From assembly GCA_028279405.1 (NCBI GenBank), contig JANQNU010000060.1, positions 186,001 through 250,000 on the forward strand: a stretch of DNA of 64,000 bases, written 5' to 3'. This document shows positions 1 through 8,234 of the stretch, piece after piece; the first letter of the stretch is position 1; every line of letters begins with the position of its first letter. Source of the stretch: Phycisphaerae bacterium (GTDB lineage: Bacteria > Planctomycetota > Phycisphaerae > UBA1845 > Fen-1342). The position numbers were made by a program, and so were the translations under genes. The notes under the pieces were generated by a model, which was given only the letters and a program-made list of their open reading frames with translations, made no database searches and was not told the origin of the DNA.

Positions 1-414
1 AACCTCAGTGGTCGCAGCGTGGCGGCCTTGGCGCGTTTTTATCGCGTTCCACTGGCGGATGTCCTGGTTGTCTACGACGAGTTGGACTTGCCACTGGGGA
101 CGATTCGCGTCCGGGCGCGGGGCTCGGCCGGCGGGCACAACGGCATGTCCGACGTGATCCGTCATCTGAGCAGCGATCAGGTGGCGCGGGTACGCGTGGG
201 GATCGGCAAGGTGCACTCGGCGGCGACCGTCGAGCATGTGCTGAGCCGCTTCATGCCGAGCGAGCGCGAGGCCGCGGAGCAGGTGATCGACCTGGCGGCG
301 GACGCTGTGGAGTGCTGGCTGGCGCGTGGCGCCACTGAGGCGATGAACCAGTTTAATCGGAAGCCGGGCGGCCGGCGGAACACCGACGAGCCGTCCAAAG
401 GAGATCAGCGTTGA
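1..414 (+). CDS. pth: Peptidyl-tRNA hydrolase, 3' part (5' end outside window)
   Basis: Releases tRNA from prematurely terminated peptidyl-tRNA in the cytoplasm. The reading frame is open from the first base, so the gene begins before the window; about 137 C-terminal residues are present. Visible family motifs are NLSGRSV at the very start, VVYDELDLPLG containing the catalytic-region Asp, and GSAGGHNGM followed by RVRVGIG. The N-terminal catalytic His lies outside the window. The stop codon overlaps the TTG start of rpsF by three bases, so the two are probably translationally coupled. The tail is rich in Arg and Gly, which is common in this family. Confidence 0.95.
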   Translation, partial: NLSGRSVAALARFYRVPLADVLVVYDELDLPLGTIRVRARGSAGGHNGMSDVIRHLSSDQVARVRVGIGKVHSAATVEHVLSRFMPSEREAAEQVIDLAADAVECWLARGATEAMNQFNRKPGGRRNTDEPSKGDQR

Positions 415-965
415 GACGTTACGAAGGCATGTTCCTGTTCGACAACAACGCGGCCCGCGAATGGTCCGGCGTCGAGCAGGAAGTCCGGCGATTATGCGAT
501 CGCATCGGTGCGGAACTGGAAGTGTGCGTCAAGTTCGACGAGCGCAAGCTCGCGTACGAGATCGACAAGCGCAAGCGTGGCACGTTCGTGCTGACCTATT
601 TCCAGGCGCCGCCCGATCGGATCACGGACATGGAGCGCGACGTTCGGCTGAGCGAGGCGGTCCTGCGGATCCTGGTGCTGAAGGCCGAGGTCAAGGAGGA
701 GCGCATCGAGGAGCTCAAGGCGCGCAACGCCGAGGAGCCGCTTGATCCGGCCGGCGACGGTCGGCGTGAGGACGGCGATCGGCCGCGTCACGGTCGTGAT
801 CGAGACCGGGATCGAGACCGGGATCGTGATCGTGGACCGCGCGATCGTGACGATCGCGGCCCGCGTGAAGAGCGCAGTGCCGCGCCTGCCGGTGCGAGCG
901 CCGGTGATGACGGTGCGGCCGCGCCGGTCGCCGAAAGCGGCGGCGAAAGTGGCGGCGGCGAATAG
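411..965 (+). CDS. rpsF: 30S ribosomal protein S6 with long charged C-terminal extension
   Basis: Small-subunit ribosomal protein that binds 16S rRNA together with S18. Residues 1-95 are the S6 fold, starting MRRYEGMFLFD, with KLAYEIDKRKRGTFVL in the middle. S6 is usually about 95-135 residues; this one is 184 because of a tail of Arg-Asp repeats (about residues 125-150) followed by an Ala/Gly/Glu-rich end. The start is TTG at 411, overlapping the pth stop as TTGA, with AAAGGAG at 397-403 as ribosome-binding site. The tail is likely disordered; its role is unknown. The S6-ssb-S18-L9 order supports the identification. Confidence 0.95.
   Translation: MRRYEGMFLFDNNAAREWSGVEQEVRRLCDRIGAELEVCVKFDERKLAYEIDKRKRGTFVLTYFQAPPDRITDMERDVRLSEAVLRILVLKAEVKEERIEELKARNAEEPLDPAGDGRREDGDRPRHGRDRDRDRDRDRDRGPRDRDDRGPREERSAAPAGASAGDDGAAAPVAESGGESGGGE
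797..860 (+). repeat. Short tandem repeats encoding Arg-Asp runs in rpsF
   Basis: Degenerate tandem copies of a GATCGNGANCGG-like unit encode the RDRDRD stretch of the S6 tail. The repeats are in frame and confined to the extension, so copy-number change would lengthen or shorten only the tail. Confidence 0.6.
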
Positions 966-1086
966 GTCGAATGTGCTCGCCGCGCGACGCTGAGACGGGT
1001 TCCGGAAGGGCCGCGAGTCGAGGCGTATCGACGGTGCGTTCTCGACCTGAGGCGGAACAGCGCGACGTTTGCGCAAGGAGGCTGAT

Positions 1087-1551
1087 ATGGCCAGCTTTAA
1101 CCGAATCATCCTGCTGGGCAACCTGACCCGCGACCCCGAGCTGCGCTATCTGCCGAGCAACACGGCGGTCTGCAATTTCGGCCTGGCCACGAATCACAAG
1201 TGGCGGGACCGCGAAGGGAACCAGAAGGAAGAGACGTGTTTCGTCGACTGCTCGGCGTTCGGTCGAGCCGGCGAGACGATCAACCAGTACATGACCAAGG
1301 GGCGGCCGTTGCTGGTCGAGGGTCGCTTGCGACTGGAGACCTGGACGGCCCAGGACGGTGGCAAGCGGTCGCGCCACAGCGTCATCGTCGACAACTTCCA
1401 GTTTGTCGGCGGTCGTGGCGAGGGTGGCGGAGCCCCTGGTGGCGGCGGTGGCGCTCGCGTGGCGCGCGGAGGCGGCGACCGTCCGCCGATGGACGACAGT
1501 TACGAACGTGAGTCGCCGATGGCCGGCGGCGCTGATGATATTCCGTTCTAG
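1087..1551 (+). CDS. ssb: Single-stranded DNA-binding protein
   Basis: Binds single-stranded DNA during replication, repair and recombination. 154 residues. The OB fold covers residues 1-110 (ASFNRIILLGNLTRDPELRY, then TETI-like GETINQYMTKGRPLLVEGRL). The linker is Gly-rich. The protein ends in DDIPF, the acidic tip that contacts partner proteins. The start is ATG 1087, preceded by AAGGAGG at 1075-1081; an upstream in-frame start at 1069 is not supported by spacing. The gene lies between rpsF and rpsR in the usual bacterial order and is followed by rpsR after 26 bases. Confidence 0.97.
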   Translation: MASFNRIILLGNLTRDPELRYLPSNTAVCNFGLATNHKWRDREGNQKEETCFVDCSAFGRAGETINQYMTKGRPLLVEGRLRLETWTAQDGGKRSRHSVIVDNFQFVGGRGEGGGAPGGGGGARVARGGGDRPPMDDSYERESPMAGGADDIPF

Positions 1552-1577
1552 TTTGGATTCACGAGGAGAGATGATCC

Positions 1578-1820
1578 ATGGCAGCACCTGTTCGACGAAA
1601 GCGCCGTAGCCGACGCCCCGACGTGGGCCGGTTTCGCACGGTGCCGATCAAGCCTGACGAGATCAACTATAAGAACGTACAGCTCTTGCAGCGGCTGACC
1701 AGCACGCAGGGCAAACTGTTTTCGCGCAAGCGGACTGGTTTGAACGCACAGCTTCAACGGAAGCTTGCCGCTGAGCTGAAGCTGGCGCGTTTCATCGGCC
1801 TGATGCCGTACGTTTCCTAG
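1578..1820 (+). CDS. rpsR: 30S ribosomal protein S18
   Basis: Primary 30S protein that pairs with S6 on the platform. 80 residues, normal length. Family features are the basic N-terminus, the stretch KPDEINYKNVQLLQRLTSTQGK and the closing basic helix ending in ARFIGLMPYVS. A GAGGAGAG ribosome-binding site lies just upstream. The next gene, rplI, begins after a 133-base gap in which no gene is seen. Confidence 0.97.
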   Translation: MAAPVRRKRRSRRPDVGRFRTVPIKPDEINYKNVQLLQRLTSTQGKLFSRKRTGLNAQLQRKLAAELKLARFIGLMPYVS

Positions 1821-1953
1821 TCATTGTGCGCCGGACGATGTTAACTTGAATGGCGGATGCAGTCGGCGAGGGTAACGTCTCGCAGTGCTTCGCTCGTTTG
1901 CATAGCGGAGAGCGGCTCAGCTGAGGGTTGGGCGGTTCCAGCGGAGATTGATG

Positions 1954-2484
1954 ATGAAGATGCTGTTACTCAAGGACGTGCGCAAGCTCGGCTATGTCGG
2001 TGACGTTGTTACCGTCCGCCCGGGCTACGCGCGTAACTATCTATTGCCCGAGGGGCTGGCGACCGAGCCGACGGACGAGAACATCGCCGCGATCGACGAA
2101 GAGAAGAAGCGTGCGGCGGCGGAGCGTGCGGCACGGCTCAAGCAGTACCAGCTGATCGCGGAGAAGCTGGCGGACGTTTCGGTCACGATCGAGGCCAGTG
2201 CGAATCCCGAGGGAACGCTTTATGGCTCGGTGTCGGCACGCGACGTGGCGCAGGCGCTGAAGGAGCAGGGGCATCCGGTCGAGGCGGAGTTTGTTTTGCT
2301 TGATCCGCCGATCCGCTCGCTCGATAATCGCATGGTCAGGATCGAGTTCACGGACGAGGTGACGGCCGAGGTCAAGGTCTGGGTTGTCCGCGAAGGAGGC
2401 GCGATCGAGGATGGCGACGAAGCCGCAGCGGACGACAGCGGAACGGACGACGCCGACGTCGAATACGACGGAGCGGTCGAATAG
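1954..2484 (+). CDS. rplI: 50S ribosomal protein L9
   Basis: Large-subunit protein that binds 23S rRNA near the base of the L1 stalk. The N domain begins MKMLLLKDVRKLGYVGDVV and contains the signature VRPGYARNYLLPEGLA. A long connecting helix and C domain follow. At 176 residues it is somewhat longer than the usual 148, because of an acidic tail from about residue 155. ATG 1954 is preferred because it gives the usual MK start and sits seven bases after GCGGAG; ATG 1951 and TTG 1948 are in frame. The 3' end overlaps the start of dnaB by 74 bases in another frame. Confidence 0.96.
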   Translation: MKMLLLKDVRKLGYVGDVVTVRPGYARNYLLPEGLATEPTDENIAAIDEEKKRAAAERAARLKQYQLIAEKLADVSVTIEASANPEGTLYGSVSARDVAQALKEQGHPVEAEFVLLDPPIRSLDNRMVRIEFTDEVTAEVKVWVVREGGAIEDGDEAAADDSGTDDADVEYDGAVE

Positions 2485-3880
2485 CGCATTCGCGCGGCCG
2501 TTGCCACATGATCTCGACGCCGAGCGGGCGTTGCTCGGCTCGATGCTGCTGACCAAAGAGGCCATCGGCGAGGCGATCGTCGAGCTCGCGGACGCCAGCG
2601 CCGAGGCCTTTTTCCTCGAGAAGCACCAGCGGCTTTTCGAGGTGATGGTCGCGATCTACGACGTCGATCGGCCGATCGACGGCATTTTGATCAAAGACGA
2701 GTTGGAACGTCGGGGGATTTTCGAAAGTCTCGGCGGATACGATTTCCTTGCCGGCTTGTCGGCGGCGGTTCCGCATGCGCTGCGCGCCCGGCACTACGCG
2801 CAGTTGGTTCGGGAAAAGCACTTGCTGCGGCAGCTGATCGGCGCGACGCATCGTGTCATGGAGATTGCGTATGACGACGCGGATCCGGCCGAGCAGATTC
2901 TCGATCGGGCTGAGACCGAGTTGTTCGCGGTGACGCAGCGGCGGGTGACGACCGGCCTCCAGGCGCTGCCCGATCTAATTCGGGAGACTTTTGAGCGGAT
3001 TGAGCTGCACGCCGACGGTGCATTGACTGGAATGAGTACGGGCTTCCTGGAAATGGACGAGCTGACGTGCGGCTTGCAGCCCGCGGAGTTGATCATCGTT
3101 GCGGGTCGGCCGTCGATGGGTAAGACGGCGTTCGGCCTCAACCTGGCCGAGCATATGGCGGTGACCGAAAAGATGCCGGTGTTGTTCTTCTCGCTGGAGA
3201 TGAGCCGCCAGCAAGTGGCGCAGCGCATCCTGTGCAGTCGCGCCAGGGTCAACGCTCACCGCTTGCGGCGCGGTCGGCATTCGCAGGCTGACATCGGACG
3301 TTTGCAGGACACTGCCGACGAGCTGACGGGTGCACCGTTGTTGGTGGACGACTCGTCGAGTCTGACAGTGATGGAGCTGCGGGCGCGCGCTCGAATGGCT
3401 TATCGCAAACATCAGATCCGCGCCGTGTTCGTCGACTACCTGCAATTGATGCGCGCTCCGGGCACGGAGAGCCGGCACTTGGAGGTTGGTGCGATCTCGG
3501 CCGGACTAAAATCGCTCGCCAAGGAATTGGAGATACCGGTGATCGCGATGGCCCAGCTCAACCGGCAGGTCGAGGGCTCCCAGCGCCGCGGTAATCGTCC
3601 GCGGATGAGCGACCTGCGCGAGTCGGGCGCGATCGAGCAGGACGCGGACGTCATCATGCTGCTGCACCGTGAGTCGTACTATCAAACCCCCTCGGACGAC
3701 CCTGAGGTCGGACAGGACAATGCCGCGGAGGTGATCGTTGCGAAGCAGCGCAACGGTCCCACCGACACGATCAAGCTGCACTTCAACAAGCAATACACGC
3801 GCTTCGATAATCACGCGCCAGCAGGCGACTTCGAGCCAGGGCCATATCCAACCGGGGGTGGCAGCGACGCGCCGTTCTAG
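2411..3880 (+). CDS. dnaB: Replicative DNA helicase DnaB
   Basis: Hexameric 5'-3' helicase of the replication fork. 489 residues. The N-terminal domain starts with PHDLDAERALLGSMLL. The RecA-like C domain has a Walker A GRPSMGKT at residues 232-239, FFSLEMSRQQVAQRI, a Walker B VFVDYLQLM and the switch region DLRESGAIEQDADVIMLLHR. No intein interrupts the Walker A or B motifs. The chosen ATG lies within the rplI tail. TTG 2384 is a possible but less likely start. No terminator hairpin was found directly downstream. Confidence 0.97.
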   Translation: MATKPQRTTAERTTPTSNTTERSNSAFARPLPHDLDAERALLGSMLLTKEAIGEAIVELADASAEAFFLEKHQRLFEVMVAIYDVDRPIDGILIKDELERRGIFESLGGYDFLAGLSAAVPHALRARHYAQLVREKHLLRQLIGATHRVMEIAYDDADPAEQILDRAETELFAVTQRRVTTGLQALPDLIRETFERIELHADGALTGMSTGFLEMDELTCGLQPAELIIVAGRPSMGKTAFGLNLAEHMAVTEKMPVLFFSLEMSRQQVAQRILCSRARVNAHRLRRGRHSQADIGRLQDTADELTGAPLLVDDSSSLTVMELRARARMAYRKHQIRAVFVDYLQLMRAPGTESRHLEVGAISAGLKSLAKELEIPVIAMAQLNRQVEGSQRRGNRPRMSDLRESGAIEQDADVIMLLHRESYYQTPSDDPEVGQDNAAEVIVAKQRNGPTDTIKLHFNKQYTRFDNHAPAGDFEPGPYPTGGGSDAPF

Positions 3881-4374
3881 CGGGAGCGTGTTTTCCTTCC
3901 GAGAAGCGCACGTGTAACGGCAAGCACCCGACCGACAGCGCAATATCTGCGGCTGTTTCAATCGGGCCGGGAGCCATGCCGACACGCAGCGTTCGGCATG
4001 CCGGGGCACCCTTGCCAGCACCGTCCGCATCTTCAGAACAAGGGTACTTGCAACGTGACAACACGCACTTGGCGCGAACGAGCATCGTGCTCTACTCGGT
4101 CGTACGTGTTCGGCGTCGGTTACGTCTGATAGAAAAACAATTGACACCTTTGTGCGTCGCAAATTTATCCGGACTCCCTGAATTCCCTGTTTTTGCGCGC
4201 GGTTGCATTGATCGACTTTTCAGGAGCGGCATACAATCCGCAGCATGGGAGCGGAAGGGAAAGCAGGCGGTTCGCGCTGAACTGTCGATTCAGCACCAGT
4301 CTTCTTGTCACATCTGCGGCGTGTCTTTGAGCGCCGGGTGCCTGCTTCTTCTGCCCGAACGGAGGACAGGTTAC
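3881..4374. other. Long non-coding gap after dnaB
   Basis: 494 bases without a convincing gene. An open frame continues upstream of the next CDS through this gap, but it has no start with a ribosome-binding site and no family resemblance. The gap holds a possible promoter at 4208-4237, annotated separately, and a TTGACA hexamer at 4141-4146 without a good -10 partner. No terminator hairpin or structured RNA was recognised. Confidence 0.5.
4208..4237 (+). promoter_or_regulatory. Possible sigma-70-type promoter for the 4375 gene
   Basis: TTGATC at 4208-4213 and TACAAT at 4232-4237 are separated by 18 bases. The match is five of six at -10 and four of six at -35. It would leave a leader of about 130 bases. 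The call is based on sequence pattern only. Confidence 0.3.
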
Positions 4375-5028
4375 GTGTGTAACTGGAACGAAGTCGATCT
4401 GTTCCTCGACATCTGCACGCAGCAGGACTATTTGGATGACGCGGGCTGCGCGCTGGTGCCGAACGCCAATCAAGTACGCTCGAACGTCAAACACTTGATG
4501 GCTTTTGCTCGTTGGTCCCATTTCCCGACGCTCTCTTGTGTCGATGAGGCGTGGGGCATGAATCCGAACGGCGGGCAGGCGCCGGTGTCGAAGGGATCGC
4601 CGGTCGAGAAGAAGATCAGTTTCAGTGTCCTGCCGGACCATACATCGATCGAATCCGACAATTGCCTGTGCATCTCGTTGGACATCTTCGATCGCTACCA
4701 GCAAGCCATTCTCACCAAGTCACACGACGATCCATTCACCAACCCGAAGATCGATCGACTCCTGACCGAAGTGCCTGCACGACGGTATGTGATTTTCGGC
4801 ATCGCACTCGAGCAGGAAGTGCGACTGTTGACCCTGGGCTTGATGCTGCGTGGCCGTAAGGTGGTCGTCATCGCGGACGCGTGTGGCTATCACAGCACCG
4901 AGGGCGCCGACATGGCGTTGCGGCAGCTGGGCGCCAAGGGGTGCGAGTTGGTGTCCACTCAGGAGTTCATCGAATCGCGCATGGCCAAGCTCCGCGCGCG
5001 AACGAATCGTCGGCGCTCAGTGGCCTGA
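4375..5028 (+). CDS. Isochorismatase-like (cysteine hydrolase fold) protein lacking the catalytic cysteine
   Basis: 217 residues with an isochorismatase-like pattern. VDLFLDICTQQDYL near the N-terminus places the family Asp at residue 12. ILTKSHDDPF places the family Lys at 115. YVIFGIALEQEVR matches the strand that normally carries the nucleophilic Cys, and GRKVVVIADACG follows it. At the Cys position there is Glu148, so the usual hydrolase chemistry is not expected. The start is GTG 4375, nine bases after GGAGG at 4361-4365. The gene is monocistronic and converges with the membrane protein at 5071. It could be a catalytically dead or repurposed member; its substrate or role is unknown. Confidence 0.7.
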   Translation: MCNWNEVDLFLDICTQQDYLDDAGCALVPNANQVRSNVKHLMAFARWSHFPTLSCVDEAWGMNPNGGQAPVSKGSPVEKKISFSVLPDHTSIESDNCLCISLDIFDRYQQAILTKSHDDPFTNPKIDRLLTEVPARRYVIFGIALEQEVRLLTLGLMLRGRKVVVIADACGYHSTEGADMALRQLGAKGCELVSTQEFIESRMAKLRARTNRRRSVA

Positions 5029-5070
5029 CCGGCTTTTGCAATTGTTCCCGCAAATCAATAAGGGCGGTCG

Positions 5071-5727
5071 TCAACGGCCGCGGATGATCTCGGGCACGAT
5101 CATCACGTTGCTGGAGAGGCAGCGACCGACTGCGTCCGCATTGGCAAGCGCGCCACCGTTGTCCGGCTCCGTGGATGTGTGAACGAGGCATTCGAGCAAC
5201 GCGTCGGCGTCGTGGACCGATTGCGGCAGGTCCGATGAGTTCTTCGCGACCGCGAAAACGACCACTTGGTCCACGGTCGGTGACGTTTCCTCGAGATCGA
5301 CGAGCAGTTCCAGCGCCTCGCCGGGCGCTGCCAGCTTGACGAGATCGCCACCTTCCCAACGATGCACGTCCCAGACCAGGCACTGGCACTCTGAACTGAA
5401 GCGACGCAACAGCGCCAGAACACTACACGACTCGGCCGAGCTCGACTGGAGACAATCCGTTCGCAGACCATCGGTCGAAGACCCAACGCTCGGTAGATAT
5501 CGGACGTTAAACGGGATCTGCGCCTGGAAGGAACCGTTGCCGACTGGGATCTGCGGTCGCAGGAAGATCATCAGGCACGCCGCTACGCCGATCAGCGCAC
5601 CAATCGTGCGCGACCAGTTTCCGCCGCCGAAGTCGCGGCTGGCTGCGTAGTTCGGCCCGTCGAGCCCGTCAGCTTCGCGAAGCATCCGGGTGAGCAGTTC
5701 GACTTGACGATCTCGCATGTCCTTCAT
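5071..5727 (-). CDS. Single-pass membrane protein, putative partner of the upstream ECF sigma factor
   Basis: 218 residues. A short cytoplasmic N-terminal region (MKDMRDRQVELLTRML) is followed by one transmembrane segment around residues 47-65 and a long outer domain with several Cys. It begins 25 bases after the sigma gene and is probably co-transcribed. Position and topology suggest an anti-sigma or sensor role, but the zinc anti-sigma motif HxxxCxxC is absent, so this is inference. The start ATG at 5727 has AGGAG 12 bases upstream; ATG 5718 is an alternative. No named domain was recognised in the outer region. Confidence 0.65.
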   Translation of the reverse strand: MKDMRDRQVELLTRMLREADGLDGPNYAASRDFGGGNWSRTIGALIGVAACLMIFLRPQIPVGNGSFQAQIPFNVRYLPSVGSSTDGLRTDCLQSSSAESCSVLALLRRFSSECQCLVWDVHRWEGGDLVKLAAPGEALELLVDLEETSPTVDQVVVFAVAKNSSDLPQSVHDADALLECLVHTSTEPDNGGALANADAVGRCLSSNVMIVPEIIRGR

Positions 5728-5752
5728 GGGCCCTGCAACTCCTCTCACACGG

Positions 5753-6388
5753 TTATTCCGCGTGGCCCTGCCCGCGCTCGGACGAATCTCGGTGAAATCC
5801 CTTGTTCGCCAGGCACGCCCGAAGCTTGGCGTGCGCACTCTTTTTTCGGACGTGGACGGTGCTGGCAGCGAGGCCCAGCCGGGCAGCGAGCTGGCGTTCG
5901 GTCTCTTCGTCAGCAAGCCCGTTGATGACGGCACGCTCGTCGTCGGTCAACAGCCCATCCTGATCGATGCAGTGCCGCAGCGCCTCGAGCAGTTCGACCA
6001 GGTGCAGCGTGTTGTCCAGAGACATGTCCGACCCGATTTCCTCGGCGACAATCGCATCCATTTCGGGCATGGCGCTCTCGTACCCGTGCCCACGGCGGTC
6101 GCGCAGGTATTGCTTGTACGCGATCGCGTAGACGAACGTCGTCACGGCCGAGCGTGCGGGGTCGTAGCGCTTCTCGCGCATGGCGCGCCACGTCTCGAAC
6201 CAGGTCCGTTGCGCGATTTCCTCGACCCGTTCGGCGTCACGGCCCAGGCGGGTCTCGAGGAATCGCCGAACGCCGACGTTGAGCCGGCCATGTATCTGGG
6301 TGAATGCCTGCTGATCGCCGCCGGCCGCGCGGACCGCGAGTGCGTGAAGGGTACGTGCGCGCTCGGATTGCTCGGACGGTCCGACCAT
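5753..6388 (-). CDS. ECF-type RNA polymerase sigma factor
   Basis: 211 residues. Region 2 is represented by QRTWFETWRAM followed by TFVYAIAYKQYLRDRRG. Region 4 is represented by LTDDERAVINGLADEETERQLAARLGL-like sequence leading to the helix-turn-helix STVHVRKKSAHAKL. It redirects RNA polymerase to a specific promoter set. The gene is divergent from the flavoenzyme at 6559 and lies immediately upstream of a single-pass membrane protein, the arrangement of a sigma/anti-sigma pair. No self-regulating promoter motif could be identified in the 170-base divergent gap. Confidence 0.85.
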   Translation of the reverse strand: MVGPSEQSERARTLHALAVRAAGGDQQAFTQIHGRLNVGVRRFLETRLGRDAERVEEIAQRTWFETWRAMREKRYDPARSAVTTFVYAIAYKQYLRDRRGHGYESAMPEMDAIVAEEIGSDMSLDNTLHLVELLEALRHCIDQDGLLTDDERAVINGLADEETERQLAARLGLAASTVHVRKKSAHAKLRACLANKGFHRDSSERGQGHAE

Positions 6389-6558
6389 CTTACCCTCTTC
6401 AGCAACCGTACAGGTAACCGACGGGTTGAATGGTTTACCCGCTGGAACGCAAGATCGCCAGCGGCTTCATCGTCCAAAGTCGCAGGAATCGATCAGCATT
6501 TGGATGGCGGTGTCGCGTTTTATTAGGGCCGGTCCGCGCGGCTAATATGAGGGATGAG

Positions 6559-7716
6559 ATGCAGATGTGGGAGACGATCGTCATCGGGCTGGGCGGAATG
6601 GGTAGCGCCGCGTTCATGCACCTGGCGCGCCGTGGCGTGCGAACGCTCGGCATCGAACGGTTCGACGTCGCGCACGATCGCGGTAGCTCGCATGGCGACA
6701 CGCGGATCATTCGCAAGGCCTACTTCGAGCATCCCGATTACGTGCCGCTGGCCAAACAGGCCTATGACGGCTGGCACGAGATCGAAGAGGCGTCCGGTCA
6801 GCGCCTGCTCGAACGCTGCGGCTTGCTGCTGGCCGGGCCGACAGAAGGCGATGTCATCGCCGGCACCCGCGCGGCGGCCCGACAGCACGAACTGACACTG
6901 GAGACAATCGAGCCGAGCGACGTCCGCGCGCACTACCCGGCATTGCGACCTACCGACGACATGGAAGTCCTCCTCGAGCGAGATGCAGGGTTCCTGCGCG
7001 TGGAGGATTGCGTACGGACGCAGATCGAGCTCGGGCAACGCGCCGGCGGAACACTCGCGCTGAACCAACGCGTCCGCAAATGGCACTGCGCTGACGGCGT
7101 CGTCGAGGTTCAGACGGATTCCGAGCGCTATCGCGCACGGTCAGCAATCATCACCACCGGGCCTTGGGCACAGGAGCTGCTGAAGGACCTCGGTCTACCG
7201 CTCGCGGTCCAACGCAAGATGCAGCTCTGGTTTCCGACGATCGGCAAGGAGTTTCGCCTCGAAGCGCCCTGTCCCGTCTTCGGGTTTCAGATCGCTGATG
7301 CGTTCTACTACGGTTTTCCCGAAGTGCGGGCCGGCATGGTCAAGTTGGCTGAGCACACCGGAGCGTCGCCGGTTGGGTCGGCCGATGCGCTGGACCGGGC
7401 GTTGCGCGAGTCGGACGTCGAGCGCGTCCGTGGATTCGCTCGTACCTGTCTCGCGCCACTGGGCAAAACGCCGACGCGCCATGCGGCGTGTCTGTACACC
7501 ATGACCCGGGACGGGCACTTCATCGTCGATCGGCATCCGCAATCGCCGAACGTGGCGCTCGCCGTCGGCTTTAGCGGCCACGGCTTCAAATTTGCGCCAC
7601 TGATTGGCGAGATTCTTGTCGACCTGATCATGACCGGGCAGACGACCGCCCCGGTCGGATTCCTCGGACTCGGGCGATTCGGCGCGGGCGAATCGTCGGC
7701 GGGTGGGCTACGATAG
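6559..7716 (+). CDS. Sarcosine oxidase / N-methyltryptophan oxidase family flavoenzyme
   Basis: FAD-dependent amine oxidase, 385 residues. The dinucleotide-binding motif is GLGGMG at residues 10-15, followed by the family stretch FDVAHDRGSSHGDTRIIRKAY. Cys311 in ACLYTMTRDGHF matches the cysteine to which FAD is covalently attached in monomeric sarcosine oxidase. The usual product set is the demethylated amino acid, formaldehyde and hydrogen peroxide; the exact substrate cannot be read from sequence. ATG 6559 was chosen because GAGGG lies five bases upstream; ATG 6565 and 6547 are alternatives. The next gene starts 24 bases later. Confidence 0.85.
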   Translation: MQMWETIVIGLGGMGSAAFMHLARRGVRTLGIERFDVAHDRGSSHGDTRIIRKAYFEHPDYVPLAKQAYDGWHEIEEASGQRLLERCGLLLAGPTEGDVIAGTRAAARQHELTLETIEPSDVRAHYPALRPTDDMEVLLERDAGFLRVEDCVRTQIELGQRAGGTLALNQRVRKWHCADGVVEVQTDSERYRARSAIITTGPWAQELLKDLGLPLAVQRKMQLWFPTIGKEFRLEAPCPVFGFQIADAFYYGFPEVRAGMVKLAEHTGASPVGSADALDRALRESDVERVRGFARTCLAPLGKTPTRHAACLYTMTRDGHFIVDRHPQSPNVALAVGFSGHGFKFAPLIGEILVDLIMTGQTTAPVGFLGLGRFGAGESSAGGLR

Positions 7717-7740
7717 GTCCGTTGGAACGGAGTATTGCCA

Positions 7741-8184
7741 ATGGAAACACCGTCTGCAGCACCGCCGTCCGTCGTCTCGATGCTGATCTGCGACCAGGTG
7801 ATTGACGACAAGATTACGAACAAGAAGAGTGCGATCGGTCTCTTCAACATGATCCTGGTACCGCGCGTCCCGACCACGATCCCGAACCTCTCCGTGCTGG
7901 CGTCGGTGACGGAGATTTCCGGACGCCGGGACCTGCAGCTTCGGCTGATTCGCGAACACGACAACGCCGTCATTTTCGAGACCCACGGGCCGATCGCGGC
8001 GCCGGACCCGCTGACTACCGTCGATCTGGTCTTCGGTATCCAGGGGCTGCGGCTGGATCGCGACGGGCCGCACGCGTTCGAGCTATGCTACGAAGGCGAA
8101 ATCCTCTCCCGCCGACGTTTCCGCGTACGGCTTCCGCCGCCGGGTGCGCAAACCGGAAACCAGTCCGGCGGCGCTCCGTCGTAG
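7741..8184 (+). CDS. DUF6941-like protein
   Basis: 147 residues, no signal peptide or membrane segment. The pattern of a short Cys-Asp motif (SMLICDQVIDDK), then KKSAIGLFNMILVPRVPTTIP, then a beta-rich remainder, resembles the DUF6941 family found in planctomycetes and other bacteria. Function is unknown. ATG 7741 sits eight bases after GGAG. It probably shares a transcript with the upstream oxidase, from which it is separated by 24 bases. Family placement is from memory of the pattern and should be treated as tentative. Confidence 0.6.
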   Translation: METPSAAPPSVVSMLICDQVIDDKITNKKSAIGLFNMILVPRVPTTIPNLSVLASVTEISGRRDLQLRLIREHDNAVIFETHGPIAAPDPLTTVDLVFGIQGLRLDRDGPHAFELCYEGEILSRRRFRVRLPPPGAQTGNQSGGAPS

Positions 8185-8234
8185 GTCTGCTGCGTTGCGG
8201 TTTGGCGGCAGCTCGATGACGATACAATGTCCAG

